A stretch of DNA of 64,000 bases from Pyrodictium sp. (lineage in GTDB: Archaea > Thermoproteota > Thermoprotei_A > Sulfolobales > Pyrodictiaceae). Position 1 is the first letter of the stretch, and each line of letters begins with the position of its first letter. The notes under the pieces were generated by a model. The model did not search any database. It saw nothing but the letters and a program-made list of their open reading frames with translations, and was not told the DNA's origin. Of this stretch, positions 8,796 to 17,848 are shown piece by piece. The translations under genes and the position numbers were made by a program. The stretch is taken from the NCBI GenBank assembly GCA_013540595.1, contig JABXKE010000001.1, positions 1-64,000 on the forward strand, written 5' to 3'.

Positions 8796-10250
8796 CTAGC
8801 CTTTGGCCACTGCAATTGGCCTAAGCCTGACGACGAGCTTTGCTATGCCTACCTGGTGTGCTACATGAGCTACCCTGTCTACGTCCTTGTACGCTTGCGG
8901 CATTTCCTCTACGACGGTGGCCTTATCGCTTGCGCGTATAATTATGCCCTTTGACTCTAGCTCCCTGACGACCTCCGAGTACGTCTTGGACCTCTTGGCT
9001 GCAGCTCTACTCATCCAGCGGCCTGCTCCATGAGGTGCTGTGAACCATGCTTTTGCCCCAGTCCTTACACCTATCAGTATATAGCTAGCCGTGCCCATGC
9101 TTCCCGGTATAAGGACAGGCTGCCCGAGCTCTCGGTAGTCTTTTGGCAGATCCGGATGGCCTGGTGGGAAAGCTCTAGTTGCTCCCTTCCTGTGTACTAC
9201 AAGCTTCTTCCTCTTCCCGTCAACGTCATGCTCTTCTATTTTCGCAATGTTGTGTGCTACATCATAAATTATGTGAAGATCTAGCTTATCTGGGTCTGTA
9301 TGGAAAACCCTTCTGAAGCTCTCCCTTGTCCAGTACGTTATAAGCTGGCGGTTTGTCCACGCGAAGTTAGCTGCAGCGGCCATAGCACCCATGTAGTCTT
9401 GGCCTTCCTTAGAGTTGAGCGGCACGCTCGCGAGCTCCCGGTCCGGCGGCCTTATACCGTACTTCCTCATGGCTCTCTCCATTATCATCAGATAGTCGCT
9501 TGCAACCTGGTGGCCCAGCCCTCTGCTTCCCGTGTGAACCATAACCATCACTTGCCCCACTCTCGTTATACCGAGCGCCCTTGCGGCCTCCTCGTCGTAT
9601 ATCTCGTCAACTACCTGAATCTCCAGGAAGTGGTTCCCGCTGCCAAGCGTTCCAAGTTGCTCAGCGCCGCGCTGCTTGGCCCTATTACTCACCTTGGAGC
9701 TGTCGGCGAGCTCCCAGCTTCCTCTCTCCTCGATGTGATCTGGATCGTCGGGCCACGCGTATCCTCGCTGGAGAGCCCACTGGACTCCTTCATCAAGAAC
9801 CCTGTTGAGCTCCTGGACGCTTACCCTGATCTTTCCAGCGCTTCCAAGCCCGCTTGGAATGTTCCTAAAGAGCTCGTCGATGAGTTCCTTCAGCTTCGGC
9901 TTAACGTCATTGTAGTCCAGATCGGTTCTTATAACTCGTACCCCGCAGTTGATGTCGTAGCCAACCCCACCCGGGCTTACGACGCCACCCTCCTCTATGT
10001 CCATTGCAGCCACGCCGCCAATGGGGAATCCATAGCCTTGGTGGCCGTCTGGCATCACGATGCTATGCTTCTGTATACCCCCAAGGCATGCAACGTTTGC
10101 TGCCTGCACGAGCGTGAGGTCGCTCTTCATCTTTTCGAGGAGCAGGTTATCGGCGTATATTATAGCTGGAACTCTCATGCAGGGTTTTGCTCCTTTAGGT
10201 ATCATCCACTCATAATCGCTTAGCCGCTTTAGTTCTATTCGAGCCGACAT
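8796..10250 (-). CDS. rtcB: RNA-splicing ligase RtcB
   Basis: A 484-residue GTP- and Mn-dependent ligase that joins 2',3'-cyclic phosphate and 5'-hydroxyl RNA ends, sealing tRNA exons after intron removal. Metal and catalytic residues are visible: D99 and C102 in GGVGYDINCGVRV, H207 in GSGNHF, H239 in VHTGSRG, H333 in VAHN and the guanylated His H407 in APHGAGRWMSR. PDGHQGYGFPIGG (H70) is also typical. No intein interrupts it. The start is ATG 10250; an upstream minus-strand ACTATTATAAGG (10313-10324) is a plausible TATA box. Archease follows. Confidence 0.96.
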   Translation of the reverse strand: MSARIELKRLSDYEWMIPKGAKPCMRVPAIIYADNLLLEKMKSDLTLVQAANVACLGGIQKHSIVMPDGHQGYGFPIGGVAAMDIEEGGVVSPGGVGYDINCGVRVIRTDLDYNDVKPKLKELIDELFRNIPSGLGSAGKIRVSVQELNRVLDEGVQWALQRGYAWPDDPDHIEERGSWELADSSKVSNRAKQRGAEQLGTLGSGNHFLEIQVVDEIYDEEAARALGITRVGQVMVMVHTGSRGLGHQVASDYLMIMERAMRKYGIRPPDRELASVPLNSKEGQDYMGAMAAAANFAWTNRQLITYWTRESFRRVFHTDPDKLDLHIIYDVAHNIAKIEEHDVDGKRKKLVVHRKGATRAFPPGHPDLPKDYRELGQPVLIPGSMGTASYILIGVRTGAKAWFTAPHGAGRWMSRAAAKRSKTYSEVVRELESKGIIIRASDKATVVEEMPQAYKDVDRVAHVAHQVGIAKLVVRLRPIAVAKG

Positions 10251-10489
10251 CTTGCTGCCCCCTCTTTACGCCTCTCTCCCGGGGCCTAATATTAGCAGTT
10301 ATTCTCCAAAGCCTTATAATAGTATCTGTTTCATAATAGTAAAAAGTTCTAAAATTCATGTTTGTAGTCTATGGCCAGGCATGGCCTATCTCTGTTGGAT
10401 GTGTGGGCTTTGACCGTTGCAGGCAGGTTAACAGTAATTAGCTGCTGACGAGCTAGCGTTAGTTTCCATGGTATGACCGACGGGGGAGC

Positions 10490-10774
10490 GTGGTTAACGT
10501 GGGTATAAAGGTTACGGTGAGGTTCATAGCCTCGCTCAAGGATGTTGCGGGTACAGACAAAGTTGTGATAGAGCTACCTGAAGATATTACTGTCGGCGAG
10601 CTACTTAGGAAGCTTGAGAGCGAATGGCCAAAGCTGCGGGATTTTGCTAGAACGATATCTAGCTGGGGAGAGAGCATAGCCGTTTTGCTCAACGGAAGAG
10701 AAACTAGCTTGACAGATAAGGTTAGGGATGGAGATGAGGTAGTCCTGCTTCCACCAGCTTCTGGTGGTGTGTAA
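10490..10774 (+). CDS. MoaD/ThiS-like ubiquitin-fold sulfur carrier
   Basis: A beta-grasp protein of about 91-94 residues (VRFIASLKDVAG... VLLNGRETSL ... DGDEVVLLPPASGG), the layout of MoaD, which donates sulfur for molybdopterin/tungstopterin synthesis, and of archaeal SAMPs. The chain does not end exactly at the Gly-Gly used for adenylation: one Val follows (SGGV). That residue would have to be removed or tolerated. Two GTG starts are possible (10490 and 10499); 10499 has better spacing from GGGGGAG at 10482-10488. It is a natural candidate for making the cofactor of the tungstoenzyme in this window, by inference only. Confidence 0.8.
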   Translation: MVNVGIKVTVRFIASLKDVAGTDKVVIELPEDITVGELLRKLESEWPKLRDFARTISSWGESIAVLLNGRETSLTDKVRDGDEVVLLPPASGGV

Positions 10775-10794
10775 ATCTTATAAAAGCTGCAGAG

Positions 10795-12138
10795 GTGCCC
10801 TTGTACGCTATGACCAACGTGATGCCAGAAACAGGTAGGGGTAAGGGGCTTGTATACATAGAGACATACGGTTGTGCATTGAATAGTGCAGATAGCGGGA
10901 TAATGAGAAGCAGGCTGCTTGCACGTGGTTACAGGATGGTCAGTGACCCTTCGCAGGCTGACGTAATAATAATCAACACTTGCACAGTACGTCAGGATAC
11001 AGAGGAGAGAATGATAAAGAGGATCAAAGAGCTTTATGGCCTCTCATTAAAGAAGGGCTCGCTGTTAGTAGTTGCAGGTTGTATGGCCTCGGCTCAGCCC
11101 TATACCGTGAAGATGATAGCTCCAGGCTCTCTTATAGTAAATGTGGAGAATGTCCATTTGATTGATGTTGCTCTGGAGCGTAGAGAAGATCTTGTTAAAA
11201 GTCCTCCTGCTCCAAAGACAGCCTATACCCCCAAGATAGAGGGTATGTTGCGAGGAAAAGTTGCAGAGGTTCCTATTCAGGATGGGTGCATGGGAGAATG
11301 CAGCTTCTGTATAACTAAGTTTGCAAGGAGAAAGCTTCTGAGTAGGCCCATAGAGCAGCTTGTCGAAATAGTCAGAGAGGCTGTTGCTAGAGGAGCTGTT
11401 GAGGTAAGGCTTGCAGGACAGGATACGGGTTCTTATGGAATGGACCTTTATGGGGTAAGGGCTCTGCCCGAACTTGTGCGCCAAGTGGCATCCGTCCCTG
11501 GCAAGTTCATGATACGGGTTGGGATGGCGAACCCCGACAGCATTGAGCCTATACTTGACGAGTTCGTTGAGATTCTGAAACATCCCAAGGTCTACAAGTT
11601 CGTGCACATACCGGTGCAAAGCGGCGATGATAGGGTTTTGCGCTTAATGAGGAGGCGCTACACAGTGGACGACTTCAGGAGGGTGGTGAAGGAGATTCGT
11701 TCTAAGGTGCCTGGAGTTATGATAGCCACAGATATCATAGTGGGGCATCCTGGGGAGGATGAAGAGGCCTTTGAAAACACGCTTAGGCTAATTTATGAAA
11801 TGCGGTTTGAAAGGGTGCATGTAGCCCAGTACACGCCCCGTCCAAGAACGATTTCTGCTGGTCTCCCTCAAGTACCGTCTTCTGTTAAGAAAGAGAGGTC
11901 GAAGCGTGTGATGGCGCTCGTAGAAAGGATAGGGCTAGAGGAGCACAAACGTTACATCGGCTCGCGCGCTCTTGCCCTCGTAGTCGAGCGAGGCTTACGA
12001 GGAGGTCTTGATGCGAAGCTTTACAACTACATGCCTGTAGTGCTTCCCGACGGGAGTGCTAGGCTCGGGGAATGGAGATGCGTTGAAATACGTGAAGCAA
12101 CTTGGTACGACCTGCGGGGCGTTGCTGTTGAGTGCTAG
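10795..12138 (+). CDS. tRNA methylthiotransferase, e-MtaB type (ms2t6A37)
   Basis: A 447-residue radical-SAM enzyme that adds a methylthio group to t6A37 of tRNAs reading ANN codons. The N-terminal UPF0004 domain holds the first cluster: C27 in YIETYGCALN, C63 in NTCTV and C96 in VAGCMA. The radical-SAM cluster is C165, C169 and C172 in GCMGECSFCITK. GQDTGSYG, PVQSG and the C-terminal TRAM-like segment follow the MiaB-family order. The start is uncertain: GTG 10795 opens the frame, but a TATA-like CTTATAAAA at about 10778 would favour ATG 10810. The end overlaps rpiA. Confidence 0.9.
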   Translation: MPLYAMTNVMPETGRGKGLVYIETYGCALNSADSGIMRSRLLARGYRMVSDPSQADVIIINTCTVRQDTEERMIKRIKELYGLSLKKGSLLVVAGCMASAQPYTVKMIAPGSLIVNVENVHLIDVALERREDLVKSPPAPKTAYTPKIEGMLRGKVAEVPIQDGCMGECSFCITKFARRKLLSRPIEQLVEIVREAVARGAVEVRLAGQDTGSYGMDLYGVRALPELVRQVASVPGKFMIRVGMANPDSIEPILDEFVEILKHPKVYKFVHIPVQSGDDRVLRLMRRRYTVDDFRRVVKEIRSKVPGVMIATDIIVGHPGEDEEAFENTLRLIYEMRFERVHVAQYTPRPRTISAGLPQVPSSVKKERSKRVMALVERIGLEEHKRYIGSRALALVVERGLRGGLDAKLYNYMPVVLPDGSARLGEWRCVEIREATWYDLRGVAVEC

Positions 12139-12883
12139 CGGAAAGGAGCTTGCGGCGCGCCGTGCAGCGCAGATCCTTGCCAGCTTTCTTGATCGTGTAG
12201 AGAGGGTGGGCATAGGTACAGGGTCCACAGTTGCTCTCATCCTGGAGGAGCTTTTCGCACAACCTCTGGTCCTCGAGAAGCTTGCATCCAAAAAGCTGTA
12301 CGCAAGCAGCGTGGATACCCTTATGAAGTTAGAGGAGCTAGGGCTTAGCGCCTCTATGGATGTTCCCGCGAGAGGGCTCGATTTGTACGTAGATGGCGCG
12401 GATGAGGTAGAAATAGGCTCGAGCGATTGCCCTACACTAAAAGGCCGTGGAGCAGCCATGACGCTCGAAAAGATCATGGCGTACAACAGCAGATACACCA
12501 TAATAGTTGTTGACGAGACTAAGGTTTCGCAGAGGCTTGGGGAGAAGGAAAAGCCTGTTCCGGTCGAGGTTCTCCGCCCGGCTCTGCTGCCCGTTCTCGC
12601 GGAACTTAGATCGCTTGGCGTTAGAGCAGAAGCAAGAACAGCATGCACGTGTAGGGATGGGCCAGCGTGCACAGATGCAGGAGGGTACGTGGTAGATGTG
12701 TGGCCCTGGGGAGTAATGGATCCCCGCACGCTTGAAGCTGTTTTAGAGAGGATGCCTGGCGTGGTGTCTCACGGCTTGTTTATAGGGTTTGTGGATAGAA
12801 TCATTGTTGGGAGATCCAGCGGAGTAGTGGAGGAGGTCGAATGCAAAAGGACGCGGAGAAGCAAAGCTATCCAAGCGAATTAG
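12128..12883 (+). CDS. rpiA: Ribose-5-phosphate isomerase A
   Basis: This enzyme interconverts ribose 5-phosphate and ribulose 5-phosphate. Family motifs are GIGTGSTVALILEEL near the N-terminus, DLYVDGADEVE, LKGRGAAMTLEKIMA and VVDETKVSQRLGEK.KPVPVEV. The frame is open from GTG 12056, but that would overlap the previous gene by 83 bases and add residues unlike RpiA. TTG 12128, 8 bases after GCGGGG, gives an 11-base overlap and a normal N-terminus (SASGKELAARRAAQ). About 251 residues; the last 15 are basic and atypical. Confidence 0.88.
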   Translation: MSASGKELAARRAAQILASFLDRVERVGIGTGSTVALILEELFAQPLVLEKLASKKLYASSVDTLMKLEELGLSASMDVPARGLDLYVDGADEVEIGSSDCPTLKGRGAAMTLEKIMAYNSRYTIIVVDETKVSQRLGEKEKPVPVEVLRPALLPVLAELRSLGVRAEARTACTCRDGPACTDAGGYVVDVWPWGVMDPRTLEAVLERMPGVVSHGLFIGFVDRIIVGRSSGVVEEVECKRTRRSKAIQAN

Positions 12884-13275
12884 CACAGCTGGTTAGTCGC
12901 TCAAAGGCTTTTGCTGCGATTGTAGAGAGAAGGCTAGAGGAGCCGTCTCGAGACGCAATAGCTGCTGGAGGGAGTTTCCGTGTAGTAAAGATAGCTGAGG
13001 TTCCCGTTCAACTGTGGGTTGTTCTGGGAGAGGAAGGCGACTACGTGGTTATCAGGAAGGCGTTCTGCAGCTGCCCTCACTTCCGCATGAAGATCGCTAC
13101 TGGAAGATCTGAAACCCCATGCTACCATCTGGTGTCAGTTGAAATTGCCGTTAGGGATGGGAGGTTCCGCGATCTATCTAGAGTCATAAACCCAAGGGAG
13201 GCTGCACAAGTAATTTTCGAGGTTCTCGCAGCAGACCGCTCTCCCACCCTTAGGCGCGTAATTCACCAAGAGTAG
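12841..13275 (+). CDS. SWIM zinc-finger protein
   Basis: A 144-residue protein with a SWIM-type zinc site, CxCx(15)CxH: C76 and C78 in AFCSCPHF, C94 and H96 in PCYHL. SWIM fingers bind nucleic acid or protein and in archaea often occur as small stand-alone proteins of unknown role. ATG 12841 is preceded by a perfect GGAGG, and the first 43 bases overlap the end of rpiA in another frame, implying coupled translation. The function is unassigned. Confidence 0.75.
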   Translation: MQKDAEKQSYPSELAQLVSRSKAFAAIVERRLEEPSRDAIAAGGSFRVVKIAEVPVQLWVVLGEEGDYVVIRKAFCSCPHFRMKIATGRSETPCYHLVSVEIAVRDGRFRDLSRVINPREAAQVIFEVLAADRSPTLRRVIHQE

Positions 13276-13377
13276 CAGATTTGCTCTTAACGAGGCCGAA
13301 AAGGCTCTTATAGCTGGAAACAGAAGTGATGGAATAACGAAAGAGCGCCAGGCGCGAGCGAGCATAAATGAGGCGGG

Positions 13378-14295
13378 TTGTTGTTCTTGGTTGCGCGCGT
13401 CGTTGCAGACGAGGCGGAAATTGTCTCAAAGATAAGCGAGCTTAGGGAGGAAATAAAGAAGCTGAAAATGGAGAGGTACAACATAATTGCTGAGCTGCGT
13501 CAGCTGAGGGCAGAGAGGAAAGAGCGTGTTTCGAGGTTAAGGGATCTGAGGTCGCGCTTGAGGGAGCTAAGGAATAAACGGCGTGCGCTAGTCGAGAAGG
13601 TTAAAAGCCTTCGGGAAGAGCGAAGGAACCTCTTATCTAAGCTTCGTGTGGTTGCTGGCGAAATAGATGAGATGAGAAGGAGCATCTCAGGCTTTGCCAG
13701 GCAGAGCGAGCGAAGAATATCAGCGTTACGGAGGCGGATAGGGGAGTTAGAGTGGCGGCTACAAACGCAGGTTCTCAGCACTGAACAAGAGCGTGCCATT
13801 GTGGAGGAGATTATGAGGCTAGAGGCTGAGCTTGAGAAAGCTCTCGAGGCGCTCCGTTACAGAGAGGTGCTTGCAGAAAAGCGTGCTGAGCTGGTGAGTT
13901 TAAGGCTAAACCTTAGAGAGCTAAGCAAGGAAATATCTAAGATTAGCAATAGCATATCAATGATAGATCAGGAGCTAGGGAACATCAGAACGGAGATAGA
14001 GAGGCTTAGCGGAGAAGTTTCAGAGCTAGATAAGAAGATAGAGGAGCTTTCGAGTAGAATTAAGACTATTGACGAACAAATAGCGTCCCTAGCTCAGAGC
14101 CTGAGCGAGCTAACTAGCGCGCTTAGAGAGATAAGGCTAGGTAGGGAGCGGCAGCGCATAGAGGAGCTGTTTAGGAAGCAGAGGAAGGCTGTTGAGGAGA
14201 AGCTAAAGCGCGGCGAGCCTCTAACTATTGAGGAGCTGAAGGTGCTTTACTCTAGCTCTCCCGACGAACTAGAGAGCTCAGAGGATCTCAAGTGA
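13378..14295 (+). CDS. Long coiled-coil protein of unknown function
   Basis: About 300 residues that are almost wholly heptad-like, rich in Glu, Arg, Lys and Leu (EEIKKLKMERYNIIAELRQL and similar repeats), resembling archaeal COG1340-type coiled-coil proteins. No enzymatic motif is visible. Start choices are TTG 13378, 13381 or 13387; GAGGCGG at 13370-13376 favours 13387 by spacing. The gene is translationally coupled to the DUF373 membrane protein (TGATG overlap), so the two products may act together. Similarity searches here are prone to false matches because of composition. Confidence 0.7.
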   Translation: MLFLVARVVADEAEIVSKISELREEIKKLKMERYNIIAELRQLRAERKERVSRLRDLRSRLRELRNKRRALVEKVKSLREERRNLLSKLRVVAGEIDEMRRSISGFARQSERRISALRRRIGELEWRLQTQVLSTEQERAIVEEIMRLEAELEKALEALRYREVLAEKRAELVSLRLNLRELSKEISKISNSISMIDQELGNIRTEIERLSGEVSELDKKIEELSSRIKTIDEQIASLAQSLSELTSALREIRLGRERQRIEELFRKQRKAVEEKLKRGEPLTIEELKVLYSSSPDELESSEDLK

Positions 14296-15371
14296 TGGAA
14301 AGGAAGCGTATACTTGTTGTAGCTGTAGACTTTGATGACGATCTTGGCCGGGTAGGGATAGCTACGCCGCTGCTTGGAAAGGAAGCTCTCATAAATGCTG
14401 CTATCAAGTTTGGGCTCTCCCGTCCAGAGGATCCCGACACAAATGTTCTGTTTGCAGCAATCTCCCTCTCTGAGAGGCTGCGGGCTGAGGGGCACATAGC
14501 TCAGCCTGCAGCAATCTCTGGTGACCCTAGAGGAAGCTACAATGCAACCCTTAAGCTGAGGGCTCAGCTGGAGGAGCTGGTTAGAATTTACAAGCCCGAC
14601 GGCGTCATAATAGTCTCCGACGGCTCTGAGGACGAGCTCATAGCTTCGGCTGCTTCGAGCATAGTCCCCGTTTTAGGTGTTGAGAGGGTCGTTGTGGAGC
14701 AGTTTCGTGGTGTCGAAGAAACCTACGTGCTCCTTCTCAAGTACCTTAAAAAGATCCTAGAGGAGCCCCGCTTGGCTAGACAATTCCTGGGGTTTCCAGG
14801 CCTGGTTCTGGCTTCAGTAGCAGCACTCGCCCTTGTCGGTGCTTTGCGAGAAGCCCTTCTAGTAGGCATACTCATAGCTGGCATTATGATGAGCATTAGA
14901 GGTTTCGGCCTAGAGGAGCGCATAATATCAGCCATAACCGAGACGCCCGTTGCCACAGTTGCTTACGGCATATCAATGTTAGCTGTGGCGATAGGCATAG
15001 GTATAGCAGCGTCTCAGATAGTAGGTGCTAGCTCAGTAACTCCTTACGTTATTGGGGAAACATTACGGGGGGTCAGCAGCATTTTTGGGTTTGCTGCAAG
15101 CATAGCTGTACTAGGACACGGCATATCCAAACTCCTTTCGGGCAATCCACGTGTTGGCAGAGAGATTGTGGCCCTCGCAATAACTATAGCTGCTACGATG
15201 CTCCTAAGTAGGGCAGCTGACGTTCTACAGGCTATGGAGACGTTCGATCTAGACGACCTCATATCGGCAATGATGTCCACGAGGTACGCGCTGTACGCCA
15301 TAGCAGCTGTGGTGGGAGTCTCCATCGTCTGGAGAGTTGCACACTACATAGACTCAATGGTGGAGAAGTGA
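14295..15371 (+). CDS. DUF373 membrane protein
   Basis: A 358-residue archaeal DUF373 protein. The cytoplasmic N-terminal half has a Rossmann-like pattern: ILVVAVDFDDDLGR, PEDPDTNVLFAAISL, GVIIVSDGSEDE and VPVLGVERVVVEQ. The second half carries about five to six transmembrane helices (from LGFPGLVLASVAALALVGAL onwards) and ends in a short tail. The biochemical function is not known. ATG 14295 overlaps the TGA of the coiled-coil gene by one base; GTG 14292 is the only other start. It converges with the cis-prenyltransferase gene. Confidence 0.82.
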   Translation: MERKRILVVAVDFDDDLGRVGIATPLLGKEALINAAIKFGLSRPEDPDTNVLFAAISLSERLRAEGHIAQPAAISGDPRGSYNATLKLRAQLEELVRIYKPDGVIIVSDGSEDELIASAASSIVPVLGVERVVVEQFRGVEETYVLLLKYLKKILEEPRLARQFLGFPGLVLASVAALALVGALREALLVGILIAGIMMSIRGFGLEERIISAITETPVATVAYGISMLAVAIGIGIAASQIVGASSVTPYVIGETLRGVSSIFGFAASIAVLGHGISKLLSGNPRVGREIVALAITIAATMLLSRAADVLQAMETFDLDDLISAMMSTRYALYAIAAVVGVSIVWRVAHYIDSMVEK

Positions 15372-15380
15372 AACATGCAA

Positions 15381-16190
15381 CTATGCGCCAAACCTTCTCT
15401 CTCTGCTTGAGAACCATTCTAGAGCGCGAAGGAGCTCCTCCACAGTGAAGTCGGGCCAAAGAGTCTCCGTGAAGTACAGCTCGCTATAGGCAGCGTGATA
15501 CAAGATGAAGTTGCTTAGCCTCCTCTCTCCCCCTGTTCTAATGATCAAGTCGGGTTCTGGCAAGGTGCCCAGCGGCATATAGCTCCGCAATATCTCCTCG
15601 TTCAGCTTTCTAATGTTCTTCTCCGACTTGCATACTTCTTCGAGAAGCTTCAATAGGGCTGAGACGATCTCTCTTCTCCCACTATAGCACACTCCCACAG
15701 CCAGCGTAAAGGGGCCATTTGAGCGCGTTGCATTATTTATATGCTCCAGTTTTTTGGCAAGATCCTTCGGTAGCAGCTCGAAGTCTCCTACAAATAGCAC
15801 TCTGACCTTGCCGTCAATGACGCGCTTGTCTTCAAGAAGATCGCTGACAGCGATCCCAAGGAGCTTATGCAGCTTCTCTAGTTCTTCTGCAGGTCTTCGA
15901 AGGCAGTTCTCATAGGAGAGAGCATAGAAGGTTACTGCCCTTACACCAAGCTCCCATAGGGCGTTAAGAACCCTTCTAGCAACCTCATAGCCTTTGAGAT
16001 GGCCTGCCCAGCCTGGGAGCCCCCGCTGCCTCGCCCACCGACGGTTCCCGTCCGGTATTATGGCCACGTGCTGCGGAATCTTCACTAGCTTTGTCCTAGC
16101 AGCGGCAAATAGCAGCGTCAATGCAGTACTTTCCCTCCTCATTATGATCACTGCGATTAATGGAGCATTAAGCGCTTTTCGTCTTGTCAA
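15381..16190 (-). CDS. uppS: cis-Prenyltransferase (polyprenyl diphosphate synthase)
   Basis: A UppS-family enzyme that elongates prenyl diphosphates with cis bonds to make the dolichol-like carrier for archaeal glycan assembly. The signature HVAIIPDGNRRWARQRG includes the catalytic Asp (D47). GWAGHLKGYEVARRVL, TFYALSYENCLRRPAEE and the C-terminal PDLIIRTGGERRLSNFLLY-like block (PDLIIRTGGERRLSNFI) follow. TTG 16190 lies about 7 bases after the start predicted from a TATA-like CTTATTAATAAAG (about 16217-16229), so a near-leaderless message is possible; ATG 16142 would give 253 residues. Confidence 0.92.
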   Translation of the reverse strand: MTRRKALNAPLIAVIIMRRESTALTLLFAAARTKLVKIPQHVAIIPDGNRRWARQRGLPGWAGHLKGYEVARRVLNALWELGVRAVTFYALSYENCLRRPAEELEKLHKLLGIAVSDLLEDKRVIDGKVRVLFVGDFELLPKDLAKKLEHINNATRSNGPFTLAVGVCYSGRREIVSALLKLLEEVCKSEKNIRKLNEEILRSYMPLGTLPEPDLIIRTGGERRLSNFILYHAAYSELYFTETLWPDFTVEELLRALEWFSSRERRFGA

Positions 16191-16294
16191 GATTGTGGTG
16201 GTTATGCTCTGCCGCGCTTTATTAATAAGTAGTGGCGAAACGCACTTAAATTAGGGAAACTTGTTGCTAACTAGATCTTAATACGGGATCCTAG

Positions 16295-16633
16295 ATGGTA
16301 GGTGTTAGAATGTTTAAGCGTGCTAATCCAAACATTGTTATGGAGCGAGTTCAAAATGCTATCGAAGTATACAACAGGTACCGTGGCGCTGAGTCGCGTG
16401 CGCGGCTGGTAAAGGTGGTGGGGAACCTCCTGCTTGTGAGATTTGAGGGCAGTTTCTGTGAGACTTGCGGTATCAACGACTGGGTTGACGACTTCAGATA
16501 CATTCTTGAAGATATGGGTGTTAGGGCCAAGCTTGTCAGCGTTCTCGAACCAAAAGATCCTGGCAAGTTCTACTCGTGGAGGCTGGGAGTTTTTCGTGTC
16601 GTGGATGTAGACGTGCCGTATAGAGAACAGTAG
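16295..16633 (+). CDS. Conserved small protein with CxxC, unknown function
   Basis: A 112-residue soluble protein. Helical residues 10-40 are followed by strands and GSFCETCGINDWVDDF (C55, C58), then a C-terminal alpha/beta part ending VDVDVPYREQ. A single CxxC could bind metal with a partner or be redox active. I do not recognise a named family, though it looks like a genuine conserved crenarchaeal gene: good codon usage, a sensible start at ATG 16295 and no competing frame. It lies between divergent uppS and the convergent nucleotidyltransferase gene. Confidence 0.6.
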   Translation: MVGVRMFKRANPNIVMERVQNAIEVYNRYRGAESRARLVKVVGNLLLVRFEGSFCETCGINDWVDDFRYILEDMGVRAKLVSVLEPKDPGKFYSWRLGVFRVVDVDVPYREQ

Positions 16634-16667
16634 CTAGTTTTTTCGGTGCTTGATGCTCTTATCAGCA

Positions 16668-17411
16668 TCAGCTAGAGGTTTCCCGGGATGCCCCCGCGGA
16701 CTCTACAAGCCGCCTTGCCCACTCGGCTTTGCTCAGATACTCTGAGGCTTCTTCTAGATCCTTTAGAGTATCAATGCTCCTCCAGTAAACCTCATTGTAC
16801 GTTACTCCGACCAGCTTTCTCTCGGAAGCCAGTCGAGGGAAGGCTGTTTTCTCTATATCGCCTTTTGGCGGGAGATAGCTGAAGATCTGCTGCTTGAACA
16901 CATAGATTCCGGCGTTTATCTTATAGTCCAGCACGGGCTTCTCCTTGAACTCCCTGACAAAGCCGCCTTCGTCTACTTCAACCACACCGTAGGGGCTTCT
17001 CAGATTAACCAACGCTATTCCGCCGACAGCGTCCGAGGACAAAACTCTCTCTACGAGCGGTCGGAGATTGATGTTTGTTATTATGTCCCCGTTGGTCACA
17101 ATGAAGTACTCTTCCCCCTTTAATACGTGCTCGGCATTTTTTATGGCCCCTCCTGTACCCAGTGGCTCATCCTCGACAACGTAGGCTATTCTAACCCCCA
17201 GCTTTCTGCCTGAACCTAGCCCTTCTACAATCTTCTCCCAACGGTATCCAGCGAGTATGACGAAATCTCTATAGCCGTAGCTCTTGAACAGCATTATCTG
17301 CCAAAGGATTATTGGATAGCCGGCCACCTTCACCATAGGCTTCGGCGTCTCCTCGGTTAGGGGTCTGAGCCTTTTCCCAAAGCCTCCGGCCAGAATGGCA
17401 ACCTTAGGCAA
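16668..17411 (-). CDS. Sugar-phosphate nucleotidyltransferase
   Basis: A 247-residue GT-A-fold enzyme that activates a sugar 1-phosphate with an NTP. It begins with the signature ILAGGFGKRLRPLTEETPKP, then DEPLGTGGAI and the metal-binding VTNGDIITNINL, with EKPVLDYKINAGIYVF later. It lacks the extra C-terminal left-handed helix domain of longer mannose-1-phosphate guanylyltransferases. The sugar cannot be deduced; mannose 1-phosphate, glucose 1-phosphate and NDP-heptose types share this core. It probably supplies glycan precursors. Confidence 0.85.
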   Translation of the reverse strand: MPKVAILAGGFGKRLRPLTEETPKPMVKVAGYPIILWQIMLFKSYGYRDFVILAGYRWEKIVEGLGSGRKLGVRIAYVVEDEPLGTGGAIKNAEHVLKGEEYFIVTNGDIITNINLRPLVERVLSSDAVGGIALVNLRSPYGVVEVDEGGFVREFKEKPVLDYKINAGIYVFKQQIFSYLPPKGDIEKTAFPRLASERKLVGVTYNEVYWRSIDTLKDLEEASEYLSKAEWARRLVESAGASRETSS

Positions 17412-17501
17412 GATTTCACCTTCAGAAGACCTTCCTTGATCCGGGCTGGAAATGTCTGCCTCGCGTTTCGGGTAAAGGTTGAAAACTGTCCTTTGCGCTG
17501 G

Positions 17502-17810
17502 CTAGCAGCCTTTGCCTGTAGACTTTCCAGGTGGTAGAAGCAGCGAGGGGCACTCCATGCATCCGCGCTCTAGGTGTTCTCTGTGAATGCAGCAGGTAGC
17601 TATCGCTGAGCCCTTGTCGTCATAGAGTTCTACTACCAGGTAGTCACCCTCCACTCTGCTTTGAACACTTTCTGGCTTTCTCAGAAGCTTTCCTATACGA
17701 ACCAGGTGTACCTTCTCTCTGTATCCTATTTCCAGCTCAACTTCGTAGGTTCTAGTGCTAGCTTCGTGCCTAGTTTCTTTGATGCTTACGTTTACGTTCG
17801 TTTTAGCCAC
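17502..17810 (-). CDS. Small protein with Cys/His-rich C-terminus, unknown
   Basis: About 102 residues: a beta-rich N-terminal part with alternating strands (NVNVSIKETRHE, TYEVELEIGY, DYLVVELYDDKG), then CCIHREHLERGCMEC containing C73, C74, H76, H79, C84 and C87, and a last-residue Cys. The cluster could bind zinc or iron-sulfur. The open frame extends upstream to 18011, but the TATA box at 17849-17860 places transcription start near 17829, so GTG 17810 with GAGCGGGG before it is the likely start. I do not recognise the family. Confidence 0.6.
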   Translation of the reverse strand: MAKTNVNVSIKETRHEASTRTYEVELEIGYREKVHLVRIGKLLRKPESVQSRVEGDYLVVELYDDKGSAIATCCIHREHLERGCMECPSLLLPPGKSTGKGC

Positions 17811-17848
17811 CCCCGCTCTCCCGTATTTTAGTGATAGAACTATCGAGC

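Noticed and set aside
9300-10223. A 307-codon open frame opposite rtcB
   Set aside because: It lies wholly inside the coding strand of a clear rtcB gene and has no recognisable domain; it is a shadow frame.
12056-12127. Upstream extension of rpiA from GTG 12056
   Set aside because: It lies inside the methylthiotransferase gene and adds residues not seen in RpiA proteins.
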